Positions 57,953 through 64,000 of a stretch of DNA of 64,000 nt are shown here, piece by piece. The stretch covers positions 1 to 64,000 of the forward strand of contig JAXGXF010000001.1 of NCBI GenBank assembly GCA_040772885.1, in the 5' to 3' direction. The notes below the pieces were generated by a model. The model did no database searches. It saw only the letters and a program-made list of their open reading frames with translations, and had not been told where the DNA came from. The first letter of the stretch is position 1, and each line of letters begins with the position of its first letter. Both the position numbers and the translations under genes were made by a program. This DNA comes from Pullichristensenella sp002068815 (lineage in GTDB: Bacteria; Bacillota; Clostridia; Christensenellales; Aristaeellaceae).

Positions 57953-59119
57953 TCAGGACGCCCCTTCATACGGCTTGTCGATCGTCACGATCGCGAAGTA
58001 TTTTCCCTCGAGTTCGCCGACGGCGCGGTCGATCTCCCTGCGCACGGCGTCGTCTCCGAGCGGATACCCGGGCGGCACGGCGGCGTCGAAGATGACGTTC
58101 GTGTGCGTGGGCCCCGCGACCATCCGGAAGTCGTGTATCGTGATCGAATCGCCGAGCGCCGCGAAGATGGCGTCCTGCACGCGCTTCTTCGCCTCGCCGA
58201 CGAGCGAGTCGTCGGTCGCGAGCGGGTCCATGTGGATGACCGCGTGGCAGTTGAGCTCGCGCTTGAGCCTGCGCTCGATCACGTCGATCACGTCGTGCAA
58301 CTCCGCGAAGTTGCCGTCCGCCGGGACCTCGGCGTGCAGCGACACGATCAGGTTTCCCGCGCCGTACGCGTGCACGAGCAGGTCGTGAATGCCTACGACC
58401 TCGCCGTATTCCTTGACGATCGCGACGATGCGCCGCACGAGCTCCGGGTCGGGCGCGCAGCCGAGCAGCGGGCTGATCGTGTCCCTGGCGGCCGACCAGC
58501 CCGCCCAGAGGATCATCAGAGCGACGAGCGCGCCGGTCCAGCCGTCGATGTTGAGGCCGGTGAAGCGCGCGATCAGGGTCGACGCGAGCACGGCGAGCGT
58601 CGCGAACGCGTCGCTCAGGCTGTCCGTCGCGGTCGCGCGCATCGTCGCGGAGCGGATTTTCTTGCCGATCGAGCGGTTGTAGAGGGTCATAGAGAGCTTG
58701 ACGAGTATCGAACCCGCGAGGATCGCGGTTGAGAGGGCGCTGAACTCGACCGGCTCGGGCGAGAGGATCTTCCGGATCGACGTGCGCCCGAGGTCGAAGC
58801 CCATCAATATGATCGCGATCGCGACGATCAGCCCGGCGACGTGCTCGGCCAGCCCGTGGCCGAACGGGTGCTCCGCGTCGGCCTTGCGCCCGGCGATCTT
58901 GAAGCCGAGCAGCGCGATCAGCGACGAGCCCGCGTCCGACAGGTTGTTGAACGCGTCCGCGGTGATCGCGATCGACCGCGACGCGACGCCCGCGAAGTAC
59001 TTCGCCGCAAACAGCAGCACGTTCAGCGCGATGCCGACGGCACCGGAAAGCACCCCGTAGTGCCTCCGCACCGCCGGGTCCTCGTAGTTTTTCGGAAACA
59101 ACTTCGCAGAAACGCGCAT
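57953..59119 (-). CDS. cation diffusion facilitator (CDF) metal transporter
   Basis: Proton-coupled exporter of divalent metal, perhaps Mn, Zn or Fe. The 388-residue protein has the six-helix CDF domain with metal-site motifs ADAFNNLSDAGSS and ATATDSLSDA (both with Asp pairs), a His-rich HPFGHGLAEH loop, and a cytoplasmic domain with metal-binding His residues. It is longer than the usual 300 residues, owing to an extended C-terminal domain (about 295-388). ATG 59119 is placed 10 nt after GGAGGT; an upstream GTG overlaps that site. Confidence 0.92.
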   Translation of the reverse strand: MRVSAKLFPKNYEDPAVRRHYGVLSGAVGIALNVLLFAAKYFAGVASRSIAITADAFNNLSDAGSSLIALLGFKIAGRKADAEHPFGHGLAEHVAGLIVAIAIILMGFDLGRTSIRKILSPEPVEFSALSTAILAGSILVKLSMTLYNRSIGKKIRSATMRATATDSLSDAFATLAVLASTLIARFTGLNIDGWTGALVALMILWAGWSAARDTISPLLGCAPDPELVRRIVAIVKEYGEVVGIHDLLVHAYGAGNLIVSLHAEVPADGNFAELHDVIDVIERRLKRELNCHAVIHMDPLATDDSLVGEAKKRVQDAIFAALGDSITIHDFRMVAGPTHTNVIFDAAVPPGYPLGDDAVRREIDRAVGELEGKYFAIVTIDKPYEGAS

Positions 59120-59137
59120 TTGCCGCCGCACCTCCGG

Positions 59138-59653
59138 CTAATACTCTATGCCGCGCCGCGCGGGTACGCCACGGTCGTAGGGGTGCGCAACCTTCTCCAT
59201 ACGCGTTATGTAGTCCGCGCGCTTCAGGATTTCCGCGCCGGGGTCGCGCCCGGTCAGAATGATTTCCACGGACGGAGGCCGCCGGTCGAGGAACGCGCGG
59301 AGCTCCGCCTCGGAGAGCGCGCCGCAGGAGATCGCGGAAAACACCTCGTCGAGCACGATCACGTCCGCGTCGAAGCCGATTAAGAGAAAGAGCCTGCGCT
59401 GCCCGGCCAGATATTCGGCCCGCTCCGAAGGGGACAGCTCGTTGAGAAACCGCGGGTCGGCAACGTCCGAGCGGAGCACGCGCGCGTTTTCGAACCGCCG
59501 GAGCGCCTCGATTTCGCCCGAGGGCCGGGCCTTCATGAACCCGGCAAAGCACACGGAAAACCCCGAGCCCAGCGCGCGCAGCGCGAGCCCGAGCGCGGCG
59601 GAGGTCTTTCCCTTGCCGTCGCCGAAGTAGATGTGCACGAGGCCCGGCCGCAT
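59138..59653 (-). CDS. cobO: cob(I)yrinic acid a,c-diamide adenosyltransferase (CobO/BtuR type)
   Basis: Attaches the 5'-deoxyadenosyl group of ATP to corrinoids, giving adenosylcobalamin. The 171-residue protein has the P-loop YFGDGKGKTSAALG near residue 9 and IVLDEVFSAISCG in the middle, plus the C-terminal ITRMEKVAHPYDRGVPARRGIEY that is nearly invariant in this family. No ribosome site is visible; it starts one base after the preceding stop, so coupling is likely. No other corrinoid genes are in the window. Confidence 0.93.
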   Translation of the reverse strand: MRPGLVHIYFGDGKGKTSAALGLALRALGSGFSVCFAGFMKARPSGEIEALRRFENARVLRSDVADPRFLNELSPSERAEYLAGQRRLFLLIGFDADVIVLDEVFSAISCGALSEAELRAFLDRRPPSVEIILTGRDPGAEILKRADYITRMEKVAHPYDRGVPARRGIEY

Positions 59654-59654
59654 A

Positions 59655-60077
59655 TCAGCCGGTGACGACGCGGCTGCCCGGCTCCGTCTCCTCGAGCGAA
59701 TTCAGCGTCAACAGCAGGTAGGCGTAGCCGTTGCCGCGCGTGTAGCGGCCGATCGTCCCGGTGACGGTGACCCAAGCGTCCGCCTCGGGAACCTCGCCGT
59801 CCCAACGGCAGTCGAAGCCGTACGGCGCGAGCTCGATCGTGCAGCAGCCGTAGTCGCGGTTCACCGAGAACGGCGCGACCTCGTTTCCCTCGTTGACGAT
59901 CACGTAGCCGGACATCGTCAGCGCCTTCCCCTCGTATTCCTCGAAGTTCGCGCTGATTTCAAAGATGGTGCGGGCAAAGCTCGCATCCTCGAGTTGCATG
60001 ACGGCCTCCTCGGAGAGCCCGGGGACGGCGATCCATGTAAAGAGCAGCGAAAGCAGCAGAGCGGCGATCTTCTTCAT
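59655..60077 (-). CDS. exported OB-fold protein, DUF1980-C/TIGR03943-like
   Basis: A 140-residue protein with a signal peptide (IAALLLSLLFTWIAVPGLS). The mature part, FARTIFEISANFEEYEGKALTMSGYVI through CCTIELAPYGFDCRW to AWVTVTGTIGRY, resembles the OB-like C-terminal domain found in TIGR03943 proteins, including the vicinal Cys pair. Those proteins are often linked to metal permeases, but none is adjacent. GGGAGGA precedes the ATG. Role unknown. Confidence 0.65.
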   Translation of the reverse strand: MKKIAALLLSLLFTWIAVPGLSEEAVMQLEDASFARTIFEISANFEEYEGKALTMSGYVIVNEGNEVAPFSVNRDYGCCTIELAPYGFDCRWDGEVPEADAWVTVTGTIGRYTRGNGYAYLLLTLNSLEETEPGSRVVTG

Positions 60078-60092
60078 CCTGTGTTCCTCCCT

Positions 60093-60437
60093 TCAATGTC
60101 TCCCTCCGACGATCAGGCACGCCGCGTTCACGAGCAGCGCCGCGAGCGCGGCGTCGAGCAATTTCGGCACCGAGAAGCCGCTCAGGAAATGCGCGCAGCC
60201 GTAGATCAGGCCGACGTCGATCGCGAAGCCCGACAGCCCGAGCGTCACGCAGCCCAGCGGCTTCGTCGCGATCCGGAGGATCGGCCGGAGCACGACGTGC
60301 GCCGCGCCGAGCAGCGCGCCCGCGAGCAGCGCCACCCACGGCTCGTCCGCGCGCAAAAGCCCCAGGCCGTACACGCACGTCGGAATCGCCAGCACGCAGC
60401 ACAGAAATACAAACCCGTAGCGGTTGGCCCTGCTCAT
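60093..60437 (-). CDS. holin-family IV / YvlD-like small membrane protein
   Basis: A 114-residue protein with three to four membrane helices (FVFLCCVLAIPTCVYGLGLL, WVALLAGALLGAAHVVLRPILRIATKPL, VTLGLSGFAIDVGLIYGCAHFL and the C-terminal LDAALAALLVNAACLIVGG). The RPILRIATKPL motif after the second helix is typical of the YvlD (phage holin IV) family, whose chromosomal members are not phage proteins. ATG 60437 overlaps the RluA gene stop by four bases. Confidence 0.75.
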   Translation of the reverse strand: MSRANRYGFVFLCCVLAIPTCVYGLGLLRADEPWVALLAGALLGAAHVVLRPILRIATKPLGCVTLGLSGFAIDVGLIYGCAHFLSGFSVPKLLDAALAALLVNAACLIVGGRH

Positions 60438-61141
60438 CCCAGTCCCTCGATCACATCGTAGAATTCCGCCCACGCTCCGTCGTTCGGCGGCAGCGACTTG
60501 AGCCGCACCGGTTCGCGAAGCGTCGGGTGCATAAAGCCCAGCCGGTGCGCCCACAGCGCGATCTGCTGCCCGGGCTTGCCGCCGCCGTAGCGCGCGTCGC
60601 CCCAGAGCGGGAGGCCGGCGTTTTTGTGCTGCACGCGAATCTGGTGCGAGCGCCCGGTGAACAGCTCGACCTCCGCGAGCGTCCGGCCGCTCCGGACCGC
60701 AAGCGGGGAGGTTGAAAGCCGCGCGAGCTTCGCGCCGGGCGCGTCCCGGTCGACCACGCGCACCATGCCGTCCTCGCCCTTGAGGAGGAAGTCCTCGAGC
60801 GTCCGCGGGGAACCGAGCTCTCCCTGCAAGACGGCGAGGTAGCGCCGGTCCTGCGCGTGCCTCGCGAACGCCTCCGAAAGCCGCGCCGCCGCCTTTGAAG
60901 TTCTCGCGAACACCATCGCGCCCCCGACCGGGCGGTCGAGTCGGTGGACGAGGCCGAGGTACACCTCTCCGGGCTTATGATATTTATACCCAATATAGCC
61001 CTTGAGAATACACAAAAGATCCTCGTCGCCGGAACTGTCCGCCTGCGCGGGCATGTTCGGCGGTTTCACGACCGCCAAGATGTGGTTGTCCTCATACAGC
61101 ACCGGGATTTCAAACGCCCCGGCGCGCACGACGTCCGTCAT
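60434..61141 (-). CDS. RluA-family RNA pseudouridine synthase
   Basis: Isomerises uridine in rRNA or tRNA. The 235-residue protein lacks an S4 domain, and carries the catalytic Asp in HRLDRPVGG and the FTGRSHQIRVQ block, with LWAHRLGFMHP at the end. Length suggests the short RluA/RluC-like catalytic core. ATG 61141 overlaps the upstream dehydrogenase gene by four bases. Confidence 0.92.
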   Translation of the reverse strand: MTDVVRAGAFEIPVLYEDNHILAVVKPPNMPAQADSSGDEDLLCILKGYIGYKYHKPGEVYLGLVHRLDRPVGGAMVFARTSKAAARLSEAFARHAQDRRYLAVLQGELGSPRTLEDFLLKGEDGMVRVVDRDAPGAKLARLSTSPLAVRSGRTLAEVELFTGRSHQIRVQHKNAGLPLWGDARYGGGKPGQQIALWAHRLGFMHPTLREPVRLKSLPPNDGAWAEFYDVIEGLG

Positions 61142-62496
61142 GGGTGCAGCAGACGCTCCGCGAACTCGTCCATGCGCCCGAGGTCCCAGATAAGCGTGCT
61201 GACGAGGTATTTGTCGCGGATGTCGCGCGAGCCGACGAACGCGTCGCGGACGTCCTGCCGCGGGACCGAGATTTCCTCGGGCGTCAGCGGCATGCCGGTC
61301 GGCTTCAGCAGGTTTTCGAGCCACGTAAGCTCCGGAAGCTCCTCGTCGACCGCGCGCAGAATCTCCTCCCAGCGGTCGAGTATGACGTTCAGCCGCTCCG
61401 CGTGCGAAGCCGGGTCGTTCTTCCTGAACTTCTGCTCGATCCGCAGTATCTCGCCCGCGGTCGCGCCGAAGATGCGCCGGATTTCCGCCTCCCACTTCCG
61501 AGCGTCGAACGCCCGCATGTGCTTTTCCGCAACCGCGCGGTCGGGGCGGATTTTCTTCAGTTCCTCGAAGATGTCCATCGTCAGCATCGTGCCGACGCCG
61601 ACCTGTATGCCGTGCAGGTCGTAGGGGACCTTGCGCTCGAGCGCGAGCATCTCCCAGACGTGCGAGAAGTAGTGCTCGAGCCCCGACGCCGGGCGCGAGA
61701 CCTGCGCGAACGCCACCGCCATGCCGGTCATCACGAGCCCCTCGGCGACGGACTGCACGGCGTCCGGGTCGCGCTTCGCGATCCCCGGCGCGGCGGCCAT
61801 GATCTTCCGGAGAGACGCGCGCACCATCTCCGCGATCTCCTCGCAGTAGTACTCGCCGATGACGATGTTCGCGATGCGCCACTCGCAGATCGAGGTGTAC
61901 TTCGCCGCCATGTCGCCCAAGCCCGCCCAGAGCATGCGCATCGGGGCTTTGGCCATGATCTCGGTGTCGCAGAGCACGAGCGCGGGGCACTTGTTGTACA
62001 GCGTCGCCTTGACGCCGTTGACCTCCATCGACGACGAGTTCGACGCGAAGCCGTCCATCGAGGGCGCGGTGCCGACGATGCCGGACTCCCGCCCGGACGC
62101 GTGCGCGAACACCTTGCAGAGGTCGTTGACGACGCCCGAGCCGATTCCCAAGATGAAGTCGCACGACGGGTCGAAGTGCATCGCGATGCTGCCGACCTCC
62201 CACTCCGACGGCGCGACCTTGTCGTGCCGGCACGGGATGACGTAGCTCACGAACGGCACGCCCGCGGCATGCAGGATTTCCTCCGCGCGCGCGCCCGCGG
62301 CTTCGAACGTGTTTTCGTCGGAGACGAGAAACGGCTTTTTCGCGCCGACGGCTTTAAGCGCCTCGGGCAAATGTCCGATCGCGCCGCGGCCGATCTTCAG
62401 GTACTTCAATGTGACCGCGTGGTGCCTTCCGCACCGGCAGTCGAACCCCTCCGGGCGCTTGAGTTCCTCGAGAGACAATTTCGAAAGCTCCTGCAT
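61138..62496 (-). CDS. sn-glycerol-1-phosphate dehydrogenase (AraM/EgsA family)
   Basis: NAD(P)H-dependent enzyme of the iron-alcohol-dehydrogenase superfamily that reduces dihydroxyacetone phosphate to glycerol 1-phosphate. The 452-residue protein has IGSGVVNDLCKVFAH and GTAPSMDGFASNSSSM in the nucleotide-binding domain. Metal-ligand regions are GLGDMAAKY, GLEHYFSH and LHGIQVG. The bacterial AraM enzyme of Bacillus makes the precursor of heptaprenylglyceryl lipids. GGAGG precedes the ATG. First gene of a run of overlapping genes downstream of alaS. Confidence 0.9.
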   Translation of the reverse strand: MQELSKLSLEELKRPEGFDCRCGRHHAVTLKYLKIGRGAIGHLPEALKAVGAKKPFLVSDENTFEAAGARAEEILHAAGVPFVSYVIPCRHDKVAPSEWEVGSIAMHFDPSCDFILGIGSGVVNDLCKVFAHASGRESGIVGTAPSMDGFASNSSSMEVNGVKATLYNKCPALVLCDTEIMAKAPMRMLWAGLGDMAAKYTSICEWRIANIVIGEYYCEEIAEMVRASLRKIMAAAPGIAKRDPDAVQSVAEGLVMTGMAVAFAQVSRPASGLEHYFSHVWEMLALERKVPYDLHGIQVGVGTMLTMDIFEELKKIRPDRAVAEKHMRAFDARKWEAEIRRIFGATAGEILRIEQKFRKNDPASHAERLNVILDRWEEILRAVDEELPELTWLENLLKPTGMPLTPEEISVPRQDVRDAFVGSRDIRDKYLVSTLIWDLGRMDEFAERLLHP

Positions 62497-62525
62497 GTTG
62501 AACCTCCACCGCCTTTTATGACAAT

Positions 62526-62558
62526 CCCCGCCTCTCGCGGCGGGGAAGCGTCTTTTTT
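62526..62558 (+). other. hairpin between alaS and the dehydrogenase gene
   Basis: CCCCGCC (62526-62532) pairs with GGCGGGG (62539-62545), followed on the plus strand by a seven-T run at 62552-62558. Both flanking genes are on minus, where no T run follows, so its role as terminator for alaS is doubtful. Confidence 0.4.
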
Positions 62559-64000
62559 TCAGCCGATGACCGCCTTGATCCGGCGGACGCCGGCGGAGGA
62601 GCTCTCCTCCTTCTTGATCGTGAACGACTTGAGGTCGCCGGTGTTCGAGGCGTGCGGCCCGCCGCAGATCTCCTTCGAGAACGGGCCCATCGAGTACACC
62701 TTGACGCGCTCGCCGTACTTCGACTCGAACAGGCCGATCGCGCCCTTGGCCTTCGCCTCATCGACGGTCATCTCCTCGCAGGTGATCGCGGCGCCCGCCT
62801 GGATATATCCGTTGACGATGCGCTCGACCTCCCGGAGCTCCTCGTCGGTCATCCTGCGGCCGAACGAGAAGTCGAACCGCAGCCGCTCGGCGGTGATGTT
62901 CGAGCCCTTCTGCGCGACCTCCTCGCCGAGCACCTTGCGCAACGCCGCGTGCAAGAGGTGCGTCGCGGTGTGGAGCTTCGCCGTCTCCTCGGTGTTGTCG
63001 GCCAGGCCGCCCTTGAACCGCTGCTCCGCGCCGGCCTGACTCGTCAGCTGGTGCTGCTTGAACCGCTCGGCGAAGCCGTGTTCGTCGACCGAGAGCCCCT
63101 TCTCGCGCGCCATCTCGATCGTCAGCTCGATCGGGAAGCCGTAGGTGTCGTAGAGCTTGAACGCGCTGCGGCCGTCGATCGCGCCGAACAGCGAGGCGTA
63201 TTTCCCGAGTTCGTCCGAGAGCGCGGAGGCGTCCCCGCCTTCGAGGAACTTCTTGACCTCCTCGATGATCCCGAGCATTTCGGGCGTCGGGCGAACCGAT
63301 GCGAGGAAGTTCTCCGCGGCGTCCCTTCCGACGGACGCGCGCAGCTTTTCGAACGCCTCCCTCGCGCGGTTCAGGTTCTGATAGACCTTCTCGAACTCGC
63401 CGGTGCCCTTCCTGAGCGTCCTCTGGAAGCGGTCCTCCTCGAGCGCGAGCTGCTCCAGGATGTGCGCCTCGTTGCGCTTCAATTCCGGGTACACCACGCC
63501 GTACTGGTCGACGATGACCTTCGCGATCGCGGACGTCGCGCCCTCGGGGAAGCCCAATTGCATGCCGTGGCGAACCGCGCGGCGGATGAGCCTGCGGAGC
63601 ACATAGCCCTGATCGACGTTCGACGACGTCACGCCGCGGTCGTCGCCGATGATGAAGGTCGAGGTGCGCATGTGGTCGGCGACGATGCGGAACGAGCGCG
63701 TGACCTCGGCGTCCGAGCCGTAGGTCTTTCCGGAGAGGTCCGCGATTTTATCCAGAATATGCCGGAAGATGTCGGTGTCGTAGACGGACTTCGCGCCCAT
63801 CAGCACGCAGTACGTGCGCTCGAGGCCCATGCCGGTGTCGACGTTCTGCTGCTTGAGCGGCACGAACGAGCCGTCGGCCTGTTTGTCGTACTGCATGAAC
63901 ACGTCGTTCCAGATTTCGAGATACCTTCCGCAGGAGCAGGCGGGGGAACAGTCCGGGCCGCAGGGCTCCCTGTCGGTGATGATGAACATCTCGGTGTCCG
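62559..64000 (-). CDS. alaS: alanyl-tRNA synthetase, short form, 5' end beyond the window
   Basis: Charges tRNA-Ala. The visible 480 codons begin inside the aminoacylation domain (GPCGPDCSPACSCGRYLEIWNDVFMQ) and run through GMGLERTYCVL and the tRNA-recognition helices. The editing domain follows, with zinc ligands HTATHLLHAAL and CGGPHASNTGDL. The protein stops at VRRIKAVIG, right after the editing domain; the C-Ala (DHHA1) domain and coiled coil that make most bacterial AlaRS about 870 residues are absent. There is no frameshift sign or further matching frame downstream, so it looks like a natural short form of about 590 residues in total. Confidence 0.93.
   Translation of the reverse strand, partial: DTEMFIITDREPCGPDCSPACSCGRYLEIWNDVFMQYDKQADGSFVPLKQQNVDTGMGLERTYCVLMGAKSVYDTDIFRHILDKIADLSGKTYGSDAEVTRSFRIVADHMRTSTFIIGDDRGVTSSNVDQGYVLRRLIRRAVRHGMQLGFPEGATSAIAKVIVDQYGVVYPELKRNEAHILEQLALEEDRFQRTLRKGTGEFEKVYQNLNRAREAFEKLRASVGRDAAENFLASVRPTPEMLGIIEEVKKFLEGGDASALSDELGKYASLFGAIDGRSAFKLYDTYGFPIELTIEMAREKGLSVDEHGFAERFKQHQLTSQAGAEQRFKGGLADNTEETAKLHTATHLLHAALRKVLGEEVAQKGSNITAERLRFDFSFGRRMTDEELREVERIVNGYIQAGAAITCEEMTVDEAKAKGAIGLFESKYGERVKVYSMGPFSKEICGGPHASNTGDLKSFTIKKEESSSAGVRRIKAVIG

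Noticed and set aside
60093..60437. Prophage remnant, from the holin-family resemblance
   Set aside because: Chromosomal YvlD-like members of this family are common and no other phage gene, integrase or attachment site is present.
62526..62558. Hairpin plus T run as the alaS terminator
   Set aside because: The T run follows the stem on the plus strand, but alaS is on minus; I list it only as an unexplained hairpin.
1..64000. tRNA or rRNA genes, insertion sequences, CRISPR arrays
   Set aside because: I found no cloverleaf-like genes, transposase motifs, or regularly spaced direct repeats; absence is by eye only, and a covariance-model scan would settle it.

Overview
The window is a dense, GC-rich stretch of a bacterial chromosome. 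It has no tRNA, rRNA, insertion sequence, phage gene or CRISPR array that I can see. The order rpsB-tsf-pyrH-frr-uppS-cdsA-dxr-rseP-ispG-polC, and the presence of a PolC-type replicase, point to Bacillota, class Clostridia. A hybrid-cluster protein with its own ferredoxin, a hydrogenase-regulator-like protein, a corrinoid adenosyltransferase and a SpoIIQ-like peptidase fit an anaerobic, probably spore-forming, perhaps gut-associated lineage. The species cannot be named from the sequence.

Layout. 1-12.7 kb (+): translation factors, UMP kinase, isoprenoid and phospholipid genes, the site-2 protease and polC, mostly with 4-nt overlaps. 12.7-15.4 kb (+): two exported proteins of unknown function; the first carries about 30 Cys residues and tandem Cys/His repeats and lies behind an ECF-type promoter. 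15.5-20 kb (+): an acetyltransferase, pyrG, guaA and a small ACT-like protein. 20-22.4 kb (-): hcp and a ferredoxin partner, divergent from a Crp/FNR regulator (22.4 kb, +), followed by Nudix, GNAT and azlCD genes.

25.4-30.1 kb (+): a complete RhaS-type sugar ABC transporter. It converges on a minus-strand sensing operon (30.2-35.6 kb) of sensor kinase, AraC-type response regulator, a second RhaS-like binding protein made as a lipoprotein, and an exported unknown. The two units share a bidirectional terminator. 35.6-37.3 kb (-): a UPF0210/ACT pair. 37.5-45.7 kb: a small zinc-ribbon protein, a MarR regulator with a heterodimeric ABC exporter (+), and a second heterodimeric ABC exporter (-) converging on it. 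45.8-50.9 kb: sugar nucleotidyltransferase, SpoIIQ-like M23 peptidase, GNAT and Nudix genes, a small P-loop protein, rplM-rpsI and an ASCH-domain protein.

50.9-53.6 kb (-): scpB, then an ECF sigma factor overlapping a membrane protein likely to be its anti-sigma factor. 53.7-57.3 kb (+): a nucleoside-type (BmpA-family) ABC transporter without a binding protein. 57.4-57.9 kb (+): a small exported protein. 57.9-64 kb (-): alaS (cut by the window edge, and ending right after its editing domain), then a tightly packed run of glycerol-1-phosphate dehydrogenase, RluA, a holin-like membrane protein, an exported OB-fold protein, cobO and a CDF metal transporter.

No gap between genes exceeds about 230 bases. 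Most gaps hold a recognisable promoter (usually TTGACA-like, 17-nt spacer, TATAAT-like) or a hairpin terminator. Bases 1-93 hold no gene I can recognise.
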